33,622 nt of DNA. Source: SAR116 cluster bacterium MED-G04. Its GTDB lineage: Bacteria; Pseudomonadota; Alphaproteobacteria; Puniceispirillales; UBA1172. Numbering within the stretch: position 1 is the stretch's first letter; every line of letters starts with the position of its first letter. The position numbers and the translations under genes are program-made. Positions 16,703 to 26,167 of the stretch are shown here, piece after piece. The stretch covers positions 1 through 33,622 of the forward strand of contig NTKX01000015.1 in the NCBI GenBank assembly GCA_002457135.1. Reading direction: 5' to 3'. The notes beneath the pieces were generated by a model, which saw nothing but the letters and a program-made list of their open reading frames with translations, was not told the DNA's origin and made no database searches.

Positions 16703-17617
16703 ATGGATGCTGCTGCAACCGAAAAACGGAACAAGCCGTCTGAGCCCGTCACCCCTGATGAATGGTACGCCCGTCAGGATGCCGCCCGCGCCTGGTTCGC
16801 TGATCTGCGTGACCGGATCTGCGCCGCCTTTGAGGCGATTGAGGATGACTACACCAAGGCCCACCCCGAAGCAGGGGAGCCGGGCCGGTTCGGGCGCAAA
16901 GCATGGGACCGTCCCGACGGTGGAGGCGGGGTCATGTCAATCATGCATGGCACGGTGTTTGAGAAAGTCGGGGTCAATATCTCCACCGTTGAGGGGGAGT
17001 TCAGCGAAAATTTCAGGGGCCAGATACCGGGTACTGCCGATAACCCGACCTTCTGGGCCAGCGGGATTTCACTGGTGGCGCATCTGCGCAACCCGTTTGT
17101 TCCGGCGGTTCACATGAACACGCGCTACCTCAACACCGGGGGTGAGGATGGCAAGCGCTGGTTTGGTGGCGGGGCCGATCTGACACCGATCATGCCGTTT
17201 GATGAAGACACCGCCGATTTTCACGCCCGGCTGAAATCAGCCTGCGATTCCCATGATCCGGCGTATTACCCTGAATACAAGAAATGGTGCGATGACTATT
17301 TCCATCTCCAGCATCGGGATGAGGCGCGGGGCGTTGGCGGGATTTTCTATGATTACCTCGATGCCGGGGATTATGAGGGTGAATTTGCCTTTACCCGTGA
17401 TGTCGGGCTGGCGTTCCTTGATATCTACCCGCAACTGGTCCGCCGCCGGATGGAAACGCCGTTCACCGAGGATGACCGTCATCACCAGCTGGTCCGGCGT
17501 GGCCGTTATGTGGAGTTCAACCTGCTCTACGACCGGGGTACTGTGTTCGGGCTGAAGACAGGCGGCAATGTCGAAGCGATCCTGATGTCGCTGCCGCCGG
17601 AGGTCCGCTGGCCCTGA
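16703..17617 (+). CDS. hemF: Oxygen-dependent coproporphyrinogen III oxidase
   Basis: The 304-residue protein matches HemF, which uses O2 to convert coproporphyrinogen III to protoporphyrinogen IX in haem synthesis. Diagnostic blocks are [19 protein letters not shown] (about 73-91), the PAVHMNTRY segment, [10 protein letters not shown], and the C-terminal [18 protein letters not shown]. An AAAGGA ribosome-binding sequence precedes the ATG. It lies 25 nt after cca in the same direction and directly upstream of petABC, so haem supply and cytochrome assembly may be co-ordinated. Oxygen-dependent chemistry fits an aerobic organism. Confidence 0.95.
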   Translation: MDAAATEKRNKPSEPVTPDEWYARQDAARAWFADLRDRICAAFEAIEDDYTKAHPEAGEPGRFGRKAWDRPDGGGGVMSIMHGTVFEKVGVNISTVEGEFSENFRGQIPGTADNPTFWASGISLVAHLRNPFVPAVHMNTRYLNTGGEDGKRWFGGGADLTPIMPFDEDTADFHARLKSACDSHDPAYYPEYKKWCDDYFHLQHRDEARGVGGIFYDYLDAGDYEGEFAFTRDVGLAFLDIYPQLVRRRMETPFTEDDRHHQLVRRGRYVEFNLLYDRGTVFGLKTGGNVEAILMSLPPEVRWP

Positions 17618-17655
17618 TCCTAAGGGTCAGATACGCGGGCATTTTGTCGCATTCG

Positions 17656-17680
17656 GCCGTCTGCGTGACGGTTTCCTTTT
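17656..17680 (+). terminator. Possible weak intrinsic terminator between hemF and petA
   Basis: CCGTC (17657-17661) pairs with GACGG (17667-17671) around a 5-nt loop, with a flanking G-T wobble pair, followed by the T-rich tract TTTCCTTTT. The stem is short and the tract interrupted, so partial termination is the most one can claim. A further 7-bp stem overlapping the hemF stop (17614-17630) has no T-run. Confidence 0.35.
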
Positions 17681-17737
17681 ATGCCGGACGCGATCAGGAG
17701 TATATGTCTAAGAGTAAATTTTGATACGGGGGAGAGC

Positions 17738-18268
17738 ATGTCAGAAGCTACAACCGATAAAGGGCGACGGGATTTCATCGTGGTGGCCACAAACACCATG
17801 ATGGCGGTGGGTGCTGCGGCCGTTGTCTATCCATTGATCGACCAGATGAACCCGGCCGCCGATACCCTGGCGCTGGCATCCATTGAGGTCAACATCGCGG
17901 GCATTACCGAAGGTCAGGCGATCACCGTCAAATGGCGGGGCAAGCCTGTTTTCATCCGGCACCGCACGGCTGATGAAATCCAGACCGCCGCCGCCGCCAA
18001 CATGGATGACCTGCGTGACCCGCAAGTCGATGGTGATCGTGTCCAGAAACCTGAGCTGCTTGTAATCGAAGGCATCTGTACCCATCTCGGTTGTGTACCG
18101 TTGGGACAGAAAATCGGTGAAGTTAAGGGCGATTACAACGGCTGGTTCTGTCCATGCCACGGTTCGCACTACGATACATCCGGGCGCATCCGCAAGGGGC
18201 CTGCGCCAACCAATCTCGGCGTTCCGCCATATGAATTCATCTCAGACAGCGTTATCAAGATCGGTTAA
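17738..18268 (+). CDS. petA: Ubiquinol-cytochrome c reductase Rieske iron-sulfur subunit
   Basis: The 176-residue protein is the Rieske subunit of the bc1 complex. The 2Fe-2S ligands are in CTHLGC (114-119) and CPCHGSH (138-144). An N-terminal twin-arginine-like GRRDF (9-13) precedes a single membrane anchor (~14-33), matching Tat-dependent insertion. A longer in-frame start at 17681 would add 19 residues unlike the family; the ATG at 17738 has a GGGGGAGAG ribosome-binding sequence and gives the usual length. It is the first gene of the petABC operon. Confidence 0.96.
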   Translation: MSEATTDKGRRDFIVVATNTMMAVGAAAVVYPLIDQMNPAADTLALASIEVNIAGITEGQAITVKWRGKPVFIRHRTADEIQTAAAANMDDLRDPQVDGDRVQKPELLVIEGICTHLGCVPLGQKIGEVKGDYNGWFCPCHGSHYDTSGRIRKGPAPTNLGVPPYEFISDSVIKIG

Positions 18269-18280
18269 GGAGATTAACTG

Positions 18281-19537
18281 ATGCAAATGCAGAACTTTAA
18301 AAATCCCGTCGTCAACTGGATCGACCACCGTCTGCCGGTGTTCAGCTTCATGCACCATGAGCTGAATGAATATCCAACCCCTAAAAACCTTTCCTATCTG
18401 TGGAACCTTGGTTCACTGGCCGGGTTTGCGCTGGTCATGATGATTGCCACCGGTATCATCCTGGCGATGCACTACACCCCGCATGTTGATCATGCCTTTG
18501 CCAGCGTTGAGCGCATCATGCGTGATGTCAACCATGGCTGGCTGATCCGCTATATCCACATGAACGGGGCCAGCTTCTTCTTTATTGTGGTTTATATTCA
18601 TATCTTCCGCGGGCTTTACTATGGTTCCTACAAGGCGCCGCGTGAATTGCTCTGGATCCTCGGCGTGATGATCCTCCTCTTGATGATGGCAACCGCTTTC
18701 ATGGGGTATGTTTTGCCATGGGGGCAGATGAGCTTCTGGGGTGCCACGGTGATCACCAACCTGTTCTCGGCCATTCCGTTTATTGGTGAGAGCATTGTGG
18801 TCTGGCTCTGGGGCGGTTTCTCGGTTGATAACCCGACCCTGTCACGTTTCTTTGCCCTGCATTACCTGATGCCGTTCATGATTGTTGGTGTGGTGCTGCT
18901 GCACATTATCGCGCTGCACCGTTTCGGTTCCAACAACCCGCTCGGCATTGATGTCAGCGGCAAGCAGGACACCATCCCGTTCCACCCATACTACACATCC
19001 AAGGACCTGTTCGGGCTGGTTGTTTTCCTGACCATTTTTGCCTCGGCCGTGTTCTTCTACCCGAACTTCCTCGGCCACCCGGACAACTACATTCCGGCCA
19101 ACCCGCTGCAAACCCCGGCGCATATCGTCCCTGAATGGTACTTCCTGCCGTTCTACGCCATCCTCAGGGCTATCCCTGACAAGCTTGGCGGCGTGCTGTT
19201 CATGTTTGGTGCGATTGCGGTTCTGTTTGTTCTGCCATGGCTCGACAAATCACCTGTTCGGAGTGGTCGCTTCCGGCCGATCTTCAAGGTGTTCTTCTGG
19301 CTGCTGTTCGCTGACTGCATCCTGCTCGGCTACCTCGGTGCCAAGCCTGCGGAAGGCATTTATGTGGTCCTGTCGCGCCTTGCCACAGCATGGTATTTCT
19401 TCCACTTCCTGCTGGTACTGCCGGTGCTGTCGCTGATTGAACGGACCCGTCCCCTGCCACAATCCATCTCGGCCCCGATTATCGGCGGCATGGCGATGGC
19501 GGGTGCGGCTGCCAAAAGGGAGAAACCCGATGCGTAA
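18281..19537 (+). CDS. petB: Cytochrome b subunit of the bc1 complex
   Basis: The 418-residue protein has eight or so membrane segments and is the quinol-oxidising haem b subunit. It shows the family PEWY motif (within [19 protein letters not shown]), the haem-ligand histidines in helices B and D, and the [15 protein letters not shown] block. A TAAGGAG sequence 7 nt before the ATG is a strong ribosome-binding site. Its last codons overlap the start of petC by 8 nt. The length (not split into cytochrome b6 and subunit IV) is typical of proteobacteria. Confidence 0.97.
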   Translation: MQMQNFKNPVVNWIDHRLPVFSFMHHELNEYPTPKNLSYLWNLGSLAGFALVMMIATGIILAMHYTPHVDHAFASVERIMRDVNHGWLIRYIHMNGASFFFIVVYIHIFRGLYYGSYKAPRELLWILGVMILLLMMATAFMGYVLPWGQMSFWGATVITNLFSAIPFIGESIVVWLWGGFSVDNPTLSRFFALHYLMPFMIVGVVLLHIIALHRFGSNNPLGIDVSGKQDTIPFHPYYTSKDLFGLVVFLTIFASAVFFYPNFLGHPDNYIPANPLQTPAHIVPEWYFLPFYAILRAIPDKLGGVLFMFGAIAVLFVLPWLDKSPVRSGRFRPIFKVFFWLLFADCILLGYLGAKPAEGIYVVLSRLATAWYFFHFLLVLPVLSLIERTRPLPQSISAPIIGGMAMAGAAAKREKPDA

Positions 19538-20309
19538 ACTGAATACACTCAGCCTCGGTTTAAGCCTCTGGCTTGGCATGATCATGGCCACCGGCTCTGC
19601 CCTTGCGGCGGGTGCCGGCGGCAAGATCACCGAACATGACTGGAGCTTCAGCGGGCCGTTCGGTTATTTTGACCAGGCCTCGCTCCAGCGCGGTTTCCAG
19701 GTCTATCGTGAAGTCTGCTCAGGGTGCCACGGGCTTGAATTCATTTCCTTCCGCAATTTCGCCGAGCTTGGTTATAACGAAGACGAAATCAAGGCGATTG
19801 CTGCTGAATACGAGGTTGTGGACGGCCCCAATGATGAAGGTGAGATGTTTGAACGGGCAGCGATCCCAGCTGACCGTTACCCATCGCCTTTCCCGAATGA
19901 GAATGCGGCCCGTGCAGCCAATGGCGGTGCCTATCCACCGGACCTGTCGCTGATCGTCAAGGCCCGCCCCAATGGCGCAAACTACATCTACAGCCTGCTG
20001 ACCAGCTACACCGATGCCCCGTCTGAAATGGATGTGCCAGAAGGCATGCATTACAATGAGGCCTATGCCGGTCAGATGATCGCCATGGCGGCCCCGCTCT
20101 ATGGTGAGGATGTCGACTATGCTGATGGCAGCGACACATCCATTGAAGCGCACGCAGCCGATGTTGTGTCGTTCCTGGCCTGGGCCTCTGAGCCTGAAAT
20201 GGAAAAGCGGAAGCGGACCGGCCTGGCCGTGCTGATCTTCCTCAGCGTGATGTGCGTTGTATCCTACAAGGCCAAGCAATACATCTGGTCTGATGTGAAA
20301 AAAGCCTGA
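19530..20309 (+). CDS. petC: Cytochrome c1 subunit of the bc1 complex
   Basis: The 259-residue protein begins at the ATG at 19530, inside the end of petB; an earlier in-frame start at 19437 would lie wholly within petB and lacks a signal peptide. A signal peptide (~1-24, ending ALA) is followed by a soluble domain with the haem c motif CSGCH, a likely axial Met in [11 protein letters not shown], and a C-terminal membrane anchor (~230-247). It passes electrons from the Rieske cluster to cytochrome c in the periplasm. A strong terminator follows. Confidence 0.96.
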   Translation: MRKLNTLSLGLSLWLGMIMATGSALAAGAGGKITEHDWSFSGPFGYFDQASLQRGFQVYREVCSGCHGLEFISFRNFAELGYNEDEIKAIAAEYEVVDGPNDEGEMFERAAIPADRYPSPFPNENAARAANGGAYPPDLSLIVKARPNGANYIYSLLTSYTDAPSEMDVPEGMHYNEAYAGQMIAMAAPLYGEDVDYADGSDTSIEAHAADVVSFLAWASEPEMEKRKRTGLAVLIFLSVMCVVSYKAKQYIWSDVKKA

Positions 20310-20330
20310 TTTTTTTAAGATCACACACTT

Positions 20331-20359
20331 AAAACCCGGCCAATCTGGTCGGGTTTTTT
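20331..20359 (+). terminator. Rho-independent terminator after petABC
   Basis: AAAACCCGGCC (20331-20341) pairs with GGTCGGGTTTT (20347-20357) through 11 pairs, including one G-T wobble, around a 5-nt loop, and a T-run extends to 20359. It lies 21 nt after the petC stop. Confidence 0.9.
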
Positions 20360-20422
20360 GTTTGCGCTATGGGAATTTTTGCGTCAGTCTTTACCAAAGT
20401 GGCCTTTGACCAAGGGGGCAGG

Positions 20423-20644
20423 ATGATGAGCAAGCTGGTTTGCGATGAATGCGGGACAACCTTTAACTGCGGTTCCACGCCTGACCGGTCATGCTGGTGC
20501 ATGAACCTGCCGAATATGCGCGGCAGTTATGATCTGGCGGGAAAATGCGTCTGCCCCGATTGCCTGACCCTCGGCAAGGCAAAAGAGATCACCAAACAGC
20601 GTAAGAAGAGAAACATCGTCCGGCAGCAGAACTCTATACGCTGA
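20423..20644 (+). CDS. Small cysteine-rich protein, CWC family
   Basis: The protein has 73 residues from the ATG at 20423 (72 if the next ATG at 20426 is used, which has better spacing from the GGGGG ribosome-binding sequence at 20414-20418). It has paired cysteines in [11 protein letters not shown], a central CWC triplet in SCWCMNLP, and a closing CVCPDCL, followed by a basic tail (KQRKKR). This matches the Cys_rich_CWC family, a predicted small zinc-binding domain of unknown role. Its 3' end overlaps the convergent ychF gene by 11 nt. Confidence 0.8.
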   Translation: MMSKLVCDECGTTFNCGSTPDRSCWCMNLPNMRGSYDLAGKCVCPDCLTLGKAKEITKQRKKRNIVRQQNSIR

Positions 20645-21734
20645 AACGGAAGTGGAAAACATCGCCATCCTTGACGAGGTATTCCGAGCCTTCGACCCTG
20701 AGCTTGCCAGCCTCCTTGGCCCCGACCTCACCATTACAGGCGACATAATCATCATAGGTGATGGTTTCGGCACGGATGAAGCCGCGTTCGAAATCGGTAT
20801 GGATAACCCCGGCGGCGTTGGGGGCGGTTGACCCGCGCCGGACCGTCCATGCCCGTGCCTCCTTGGGGCCGGCGGTGAAGAAGGTGATCAGGTCAAGCAG
20901 GCTGTAGCCGGCGCGGATAAGGCGGGCAAGCCCAGCCTCCTCAAGCCCGAGATCAGCCAGAAAATCAACTTTCTCATCCTCGGCGAGGGCAATAATCTCA
21001 CTTTCAATGGCGGCGGATACGATGACCATGCCTGCGCCCTCGGCCTCTGCCCTTGCCTTGACCTTTTCGGTATGGGCGTTGCCCGAAGCGGCGGCATCCT
21101 CATCGACATTGCAGGCATAAAGCACCGGCTTGGCGGTCAGCAGCTGGAGCGCGGGCAGGGCAGCGCGTTCAGTGTCATTCAGCTCAGGCACAGCCCGGGC
21201 AGGGTGGCCATCCGACAGCCCCTTATAGAGCTTTTCCATGGTCACCAGCAGGGCCTGGGCCTCCTTGTCCTGGCCACGGGCTTTCTTGGTCAGGCTGGTG
21301 ATGCGCTTTTCAACCGAATCGAGGTCAGCCAGCATCAGCTCGGTTTCAACGGTTTCGGCATCGCGCACCGGATCAACATTGTCATCAACATGGGTGATGT
21401 TGTCATCATCAAAGCACCGCAGCACATGGATGATGGCATCGACTTCCCTGATATTGGCGAGGAACTGGTTGCCCAGCCCCTCACCCTTGGAGGCCCCGCG
21501 AACAAGACCGGCGATATCCACAAACTCAAGCTGGGTCGGGATCACCTGCTGTGAGGTCGCAATCCCGGCCAGTTTTTCCAGCCTCGGGTCAGGCACGGCC
21601 ACCCGGCCGGTGTTGGGTTCGATGGTGCAGAACGGGTAGTTGGCTGCATCAGCAGCGGCACTTTCGGTGAGAGCATTGAAAAGCGTTGACTTGCCGACGT
21701 TGGGCAGACCGACAATGCCGCAATTGAATCCCAT
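20634..21734 (-). CDS. ychF: Redox-regulated ATPase/GTPase YchF (OBG family)
   Basis: The 366-residue protein matches YchF. Walker A is GLPNVGKST at 9-17, followed by FCTIEPN, the [20 protein letters not shown] switch region and NVDE in place of NKxD, which in this family gives ATP rather than GTP preference. A C-terminal TGS-like region (about 280-366) may bind RNA or ribosomes. The start at 21734 begins [11 protein letters not shown]; an in-frame extension to 21866 would overlap pth and lacks family similarity. It lies 4 nt after pth, an arrangement common in bacteria. Confidence 0.95.
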   Translation of the reverse strand: MGFNCGIVGLPNVGKSTLFNALTESAAADAANYPFCTIEPNTGRVAVPDPRLEKLAGIATSQQVIPTQLEFVDIAGLVRGASKGEGLGNQFLANIREVDAIIHVLRCFDDDNITHVDDNVDPVRDAETVETELMLADLDSVEKRITSLTKKARGQDKEAQALLVTMEKLYKGLSDGHPARAVPELNDTERAALPALQLLTAKPVLYACNVDEDAAASGNAHTEKVKARAEAEGAGMVIVSAAIESEIIALAEDEKVDFLADLGLEEAGLARLIRAGYSLLDLITFFTAGPKEARAWTVRRGSTAPNAAGVIHTDFERGFIRAETITYDDYVACNGEVGAKEAGKLRVEGSEYLVKDGDVFHFRFSV

Positions 21735-21738
21735 AATC

Positions 21739-22362
21739 CTAATCCTTTGAGGTTGCCTCTGTTGGGTTGCTGTCTTTTGGGGGAGGGCAGAGCCGGGCCA
21801 CGGTGGTAGCAAAATCATTATCATTGCCGCTGTAAAGGCTGCCGATTTCACGGGCCATGCAGTCAATCAGGTCATCCAGCCAGGAGCTGTGTTCATCACG
21901 GCTGAAATCCGACAGAACATGGCTGTCGACCAGCTTCCTGCCCGGGGTTTCATGCGGTGAGCGGCCAACACCAATTCTGAGCCGCCAGTAATCAGCCCCG
22001 AGGTGCTGGTCAATGTCCCTTAACCCGTTATGGCCGCCATGGCCGCCGCCGAGCTTGACCCTGACCTTGCCGGGGGCGAGATCAATATCATCATGGGCAA
22101 CCGTCAGCGCATCAGGGCCGAGCTTATAGAAATCGAGGACCTCGCGGACCGGAAGCCCGGACCGGTTCATGAAAAGGAGGGGTTTGATCAGCAGTACCTT
22201 CTGGCCACCCAGGCGGCCTTCGGCAATCGCACTGCTGCCTTTTTCACGGAAGCCGGAAAATCCATGCTGCTCAACAATAGCGTCAAGCAGCATGAACCCG
22301 ACATTGTGCCTGTGCCCGGCATAGCCGGGGCCAGGATTGCCAAGACCTGCAATGATCACCAT
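21739..22362 (-). CDS. pth: Peptidyl-tRNA hydrolase
   Basis: The 207-residue protein recycles peptidyl-tRNA released from stalled ribosomes. Active-site residues align with the known set: Asn9 and His19 (GLGNPGPGY...HRHN), Asn66 (FMNRSG), Asp92 (AHDDID) and Asn112 (GHNGL). It has a somewhat extended C-terminal tail. The gene sits in the conserved order prs-rplY-pth-ychF and begins 40 nt after the rplY stop. Confidence 0.96.
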   Translation of the reverse strand: MVIIAGLGNPGPGYAGHRHNVGFMLLDAIVEQHGFSGFREKGSSAIAEGRLGGQKVLLIKPLLFMNRSGLPVREVLDFYKLGPDALTVAHDDIDLAPGKVRVKLGGGHGGHNGLRDIDQHLGADYWRLRIGVGRSPHETPGRKLVDSHVLSDFSRDEHSSWLDDLIDCMAREIGSLYSGNDNDFATTVARLCPPPKDSNPTEATSKD

Positions 22363-22402
22363 CGGCGTGTTCCTTCATCAAGGGCCGTGGTCCGAAGAAA
22401 AC

Positions 22403-23029
22403 TTATTCTTCGGCTTCGGTCTCTTCAGTGGCCTCTTCGTCTGTATCCTCTTCAACCGTTTCACCCATCGGGGCGGCAATGGTTGCGACGGTGAAATCCC
22501 GGTCCGTAATGGTCGGGGTCACGCCTTCGGGCATGGTAACGGCACTGATATGGATGGAATCGCCAACCTGAGTGCCTTCGAGATCGATAACGAATTTCTC
22601 AGGGATGGCGTTGGCCGGTGAGTTAACCTCAACCTCGTAACGGACAACGTTCAGCACGCCGCCGGTTTTCAGGCCAGGTGACTTGTCATCGTTGATGTAC
22701 TCAACCGCCACCATCACGGTCACCTTGGCATCCTTGGCAACACGCAGGAAATCAACGTGGAGCGGGATGTCCGTGACGGGATGGAACTGGATATCACGGG
22801 GCAGCACATCGGTGCTGCTGCCTTCAACCTCAATCGACAGGATCTGCCTGAAGATACCAGGCTGATTGACCAGCTTGCGAAATGTATTGGCATCAAGGGT
22901 GATGCTGAGGGGTTCTTTACGGTCACCATAGATGACGGCCGGAATAAGGCCGTCTCTGCGTGCCGCCCGGGCGGACCCCTTACCGGCCCGGTCGCGCTTG
23001 ATAGCGCTGAGTTTCATGGTTTCTGCCAT
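22403..23029 (-). CDS. rplY: 50S ribosomal protein L25/general stress protein Ctc
   Basis: The 208-residue protein is the long (TL5/Ctc) form of L25: an N-terminal 5S-rRNA-binding domain (about 1-95), a second beta-rich domain and an acidic C-terminal tail rich in Glu and Asp. I chose the ATG at 23029, which gives MAETMKLSAIKRDRAGKG and has a TGGAGAG ribosome-binding sequence just upstream. Two earlier in-frame ATGs (23068, 23041) lie in the structured leader and are less likely. It lies downstream of prs. Confidence 0.94.
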   Translation of the reverse strand: MAETMKLSAIKRDRAGKGSARAARRDGLIPAVIYGDRKEPLSITLDANTFRKLVNQPGIFRQILSIEVEGSSTDVLPRDIQFHPVTDIPLHVDFLRVAKDAKVTVMVAVEYINDDKSPGLKTGGVLNVVRYEVEVNSPANAIPEKFVIDLEGTQVGDSIHISAVTMPEGVTPTITDRDFTVATIAAPMGETVEEDTDEEATEETEAEE

Positions 23030-23046
23030 GGTTCTCTCCATTAAAA

Positions 23047-23094
23047 TGCCATGCCTCCAGGGGTGCATGGCCGGTTTCGGGACACGATCGTGTC
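23047..23094 (-). promoter_or_regulatory. Hairpin-rich leader between prs and rplY
   Basis: The leader has a perfect 14-bp palindrome, GACACGATCGTGTC (23081-23094), and a second stem pairing GCCATGC (23048-23054) with GCATGGC (23065-23071). On the minus strand the second stem ends about 20 nt before the rplY start and is followed by ATTTTAA and the ribosome-binding site. Neither is followed by a strong T-run, so termination is not the obvious role; autoregulation by L25 or RNA processing are options. No published match is claimed. Confidence 0.4.
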
Positions 23095-23149
23095 TCTGGA
23101 AGCCGCAGTTTTACAAGGTTAGACTGCTAAAAGAAAGGAAAAAATCAGC

Positions 23150-24082
23150 CTAGTTGAAGAGCGAGGAAACCGACCGTTCCTGATTGATCCGGAGAATGGC
23201 TTCACCAAGCAGGGGCGCAACCGAAAGCTGGCGGATATTCCGCGCAACCCGCATCGCCTCAGTCGCCAGAATACTGTCTGTGGTGACCAGCGACGTCAGG
23301 GGGGATGATGCCACCCTTGATACAGCCCCGCCCGAAAGCACCCCATGGGTGACATAGGCATCAACCGAAACCGCGCCCTGATCCATCAGGGCCTGGGCCG
23401 CGTTGCAGAGCGTGCCGCCACTATCGACAATATCATCGACCATGATGCAGCGGCGGCCCTTGACATCACCAATGATGTTCATGACCTCGGAAACACCGGC
23501 GCGTTCACGGCGTTTGTCGATGATGGCCAGATCAGCCTCAAGCCGTTTGGCCACGGCCCTGGCACGAACAACACCGCCGACATCAGGGGATACAACCACC
23601 AGATGTTCATCACCATAGCGATTGCGGATATCATCGGTCAGCACCGGGGCGGAAAAGAGATTATCGGTCGGGATATCAAAGAAACCCTGGATCTGGTCAG
23701 CGTGCAGATCAATGGTCAGAACCCGGTCTGCCCCGGCTGAGGTGATCAGGTTGGCCACCAGCTTGGCCGAAATCGGGGTCCGGGGACCGGATTTGCGGTC
23801 CTGCCTGGCGTAACCATAATAGGGAATGACCGCGGTGATGCGGCGGGCTGAACCCCGCCTCAACGCATCGAGCGTGACCAGCAGTTCCATCAGGTTATCG
23901 TTGGCCGGGTAGGAGGTGGACTGAACGATGAAAACATCCTCACCCCGGACGTTTTCCTGAATTTCAGCGAAAACTTCCATATCGGCGAAACGGCGGATAT
24001 CAGCTTTGGTGAGCGGCTTGTCCAGATAGGCGGCAATGGCTTCGGCAAGGGGACGATTGGAATTGCAAGCCAGAATTTTCAT
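23150..24082 (-). CDS. prs: Ribose-phosphate pyrophosphokinase (PRPP synthetase)
   Basis: The 310-residue enzyme makes PRPP from ribose 5-phosphate and ATP, feeding purine, pyrimidine, His, Trp and NAD synthesis. Key parts are the [13 protein letters not shown] region (93-105), the metal-binding DLHADQ (125-130), the catalytic flexible-loop KRRERAG (190-196) and the PRPP loop [12 protein letters not shown] (214-225). Length is normal for the family. It is the first gene of the prs-rplY-pth-ychF block. Confidence 0.97.
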   Translation of the reverse strand: MKILACNSNRPLAEAIAAYLDKPLTKADIRRFADMEVFAEIQENVRGEDVFIVQSTSYPANDNLMELLVTLDALRRGSARRITAVIPYYGYARQDRKSGPRTPISAKLVANLITSAGADRVLTIDLHADQIQGFFDIPTDNLFSAPVLTDDIRNRYGDEHLVVVSPDVGGVVRARAVAKRLEADLAIIDKRRERAGVSEVMNIIGDVKGRRCIMVDDIVDSGGTLCNAAQALMDQGAVSVDAYVTHGVLSGGAVSRVASSPLTSLVTTDSILATEAMRVARNIRQLSVAPLLGEAILRINQERSVSSLFN

Positions 24083-24163
24083 AACGGGCAGTTCCCCTGC
24101 TGTCCAAGACGACCCTAAATACCAATTTGCTCGGTTGAGGGCAAGATCAAGGTTACAGTTATG

Positions 24164-24232
24164 TTAAGCAATAATGCAGGTGCCGAGCAGACCAAGCAGA
24201 AACAGGCCAAGGAAGATATAGAGATGGGGCAT
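24164..24232 (-). CDS. Predicted 22-residue single-span membrane micropeptide
   Basis: This reading frame is too short for most gene finders. It starts at an ATG (24230-24232) with a strong AAAAAGGAG ribosome-binding sequence 6 nt upstream and ends at a TAA (24164-24166). After MPH the peptide is almost entirely hydrophobic (Leu, Ile, Phe, Gly, one Tyr, one Cys), fitting one membrane span. It begins 45 nt after the pgeF stop and lies before prs, so it is probably carried on the lgt-MidA-pgeF transcript. I recognise no family; translation is a prediction. Confidence 0.55.
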   Translation of the reverse strand: MPHLYIFLGLFLLGLLGTCIIA

Positions 24233-24277
24233 CAATCGCTCCTTTTTGCGGGTTCCGTGTTGGTCCCTGGGGGTGTT

Positions 24278-25045
24278 TCAGGGGGTTATCCTGATCATGC
24301 TCATCAACCGTCCCGCATCAGGTGCATTCTGATGACAGGCGCGGCGGTGACTGAAGAAACGATCATCGGCATAGGTATCCTCAGCCATGGAAGCCGCCGT
24401 GATTCCCGCCTGTTGCAGCTGGCTCAGCGCATAGCCCGGCAGGTCAAAACGAAAATGGTTCGGGGTGTCATCATCGATGAAATAAGGCTCTGCCCAAGGG
24501 GAGGCGGTGATGACCTCATCCCGCAGGTCTGGCCCGACCTGATAGGATGCCTGCTGGATGGTGGGGCCGATCACGGCACGAATACGGTCAAGACTGGCAC
24601 CAAGCGACTGCATCCGTTCGATTGTGCTGCCGATAATGCCCTTGACGGCACCGCGCCAGCCAGCATGGGCAGCACCGATCACGCCTGCCTCAGGATCAGC
24701 GAAAAGCACCGGGGCGCAATCCGCGGTCAGGATGGTCAGAACCAGCCCGGGCCTGTCGGTGACGAGGGCATCACCTTCCCGCCGGGGACCATTATCGGCG
24801 ACCAGCGCGGTGGCGGAATGGACCTGATAAAGCCCCCTGATATCATCGGCTGTCCCGCCCAGGGTAGCAGCGGCGGCGGCCCTGTTGGTTTCAACATTGC
24901 TGGTATCGTCGTTTGACCCCAGCCCGCCATTGAGGCTGCCGTAAACCCCGTCACTGATACCGCCGTGACGCGTGAAAAAACCATGGGCAATGCCATCAGT
25001 TTCAAGCAGATCATGGCTGAGTATTGGCGGGGTTTGAGCGATCAT
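24278..25045 (-). CDS. pgeF: Peptidoglycan editing factor PgeF (laccase-domain, DUF152)
   Basis: The 255-residue protein matches the YfiH/PgeF family, whose Escherichia coli member removes wrongly incorporated amino acids from peptidoglycan precursors; other members act on purine nucleosides. The metal/active-site set is seen: His76 (YQVHS), Cys110 (TADCAPVLFAD) and His127 (AAHAGWRG). It follows the MidA-like gene with a 21-nt gap in one operon with lgt. Confidence 0.94.
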   Translation of the reverse strand: MIAQTPPILSHDLLETDGIAHGFFTRHGGISDGVYGSLNGGLGSNDDTSNVETNRAAAAATLGGTADDIRGLYQVHSATALVADNGPRREGDALVTDRPGLVLTILTADCAPVLFADPEAGVIGAAHAGWRGAVKGIIGSTIERMQSLGASLDRIRAVIGPTIQQASYQVGPDLRDEVITASPWAEPYFIDDDTPNHFRFDLPGYALSQLQQAGITAASMAEDTYADDRFFSHRRACHQNAPDAGRLMSMIRITP

Positions 25046-25066
25046 TTCGGGATTATGCCATAGCCA

Positions 25067-26167
25067 TCAGAAACCCGCTATTGGCAAAGTCACCCCGCCG
25101 GGCAGGAGCGCCATCACCTTAAATGCTGAACCCATATGGGCCGAGCCGCTGAGGCGTTCAACCGCGGCCAGCAACCGCCGCCGCTGGATGGGATCAGCAT
25201 TGCGGGCAAGGTTTTCAGCGCGTTGGTAAAGCCCGACTGAACGCAGGAAATCCCCCTGTTCAACCGGCCCTGCCGCCACCAGGCCATGATCCTGAGCGGC
25301 GCGGGTGAAGATGCTGAAATCCACCCATGCCGTAAGGTCAGCCTGCCCCGGTGCCTCCAGCGCATCGTGACGCTGATGCTGGCGGACCGATTGCAGGGTA
25401 TCGCCTGCCTGCCCCGCGCTGCCATAATCAATGATGAGCGCAACACCGCCATGCCGGTTGACGTGACTGGCCAGGGCATCGGCAATCATCGGGGCAGCGG
25501 GGCAGAACTCCAGCCTCTTAACATTCCCTGACTGGGTATCAACCTGAGAAGGAAGCCCGGGGAAAGGTTCCGCAGGGGCGGCATCAATGATTTCGATCAG
25601 CTGGCCATTATCATGACCGACCCTGATTTCATGCCAGTGCTGACCCCTCGCCACAAAGCGGCGCACCGGCAAGGCATCAAAAAACTCATTGGCGATGATC
25701 AGCAGGGGTTCTTCGGGAAGGGTGGTGATGGCATCGTGCCAGGTGATGCTATCAGCGGTGTTGCCAGCGGTATTCTCAGGGTTGGATTGATTGAGGGTTG
25801 CGCGTTGCCGTTCACGCAGGGCGGGGCTGATTTCAACCAGATGTACACCCCCCGGCGTGGCACTGGCAGCGGATAAGGCTCGCAGGGCATCGGCCATCAG
25901 CGTTCCTCGCCCGGGACCCAGTTCAGCAAGGGCAGGGCGGTCAAGATTCTGGCGTGAGGCCTGATCATGGAGCCAGAGGCCGATCAGCTCACCAAACATC
26001 TGGGAGATTTCAGGCGCTGTGATGAAATCACCATCACGCCCAAGCGGGTCACCGCTGGTATAGTAGCCATGCTCCGGGTGGCACAGGCAAAGCTCCATAT
26101 AACGGTCAAAGCCTATCGGGCCGTGGCTATCAATCTCATCAATGATCAGCGGCAGCAGCGGGGTCAT
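25067..26167 (-). CDS. MidA-family SAM-dependent methyltransferase (NDUFAF7-like)
   Basis: The 366-residue protein matches COG1565/DUF185. Its N-terminal GPIGFDRYMELCLCHPEHGYY and the SAM-binding ELGPGRGTLMAD segment (about 103-114) are typical. The mitochondrial relative NDUFAF7 methylates an arginine of a complex I subunit during assembly; the bacterial role is less clear. Its start overlaps the stop of lgt by 4 nt, so translation is probably coupled. Confidence 0.92.
   Translation of the reverse strand: MTPLLPLIIDEIDSHGPIGFDRYMELCLCHPEHGYYTSGDPLGRDGDFITAPEISQMFGELIGLWLHDQASRQNLDRPALAELGPGRGTLMADALRALSAASATPGGVHLVEISPALRERQRATLNQSNPENTAGNTADSITWHDAITTLPEEPLLIIANEFFDALPVRRFVARGQHWHEIRVGHDNGQLIEIIDAAPAEPFPGLPSQVDTQSGNVKRLEFCPAAPMIADALASHVNRHGGVALIIDYGSAGQAGDTLQSVRQHQRHDALEAPGQADLTAWVDFSIFTRAAQDHGLVAAGPVEQGDFLRSVGLYQRAENLARNADPIQRRRLLAAVERLSGSAHMGSAFKVMALLPGGVTLPIAGF

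Noticed and set aside
17681-17737. An upstream in-frame start for petA
   Set aside because: It adds 19 residues not expected for a Rieske protein and has a poorer ribosome-binding site.
20634-21866. An in-frame extension of ychF to 21866
   Set aside because: It would add 44 residues unlike YchF and overlap pth; the family start is [11 protein letters not shown] at 21734.
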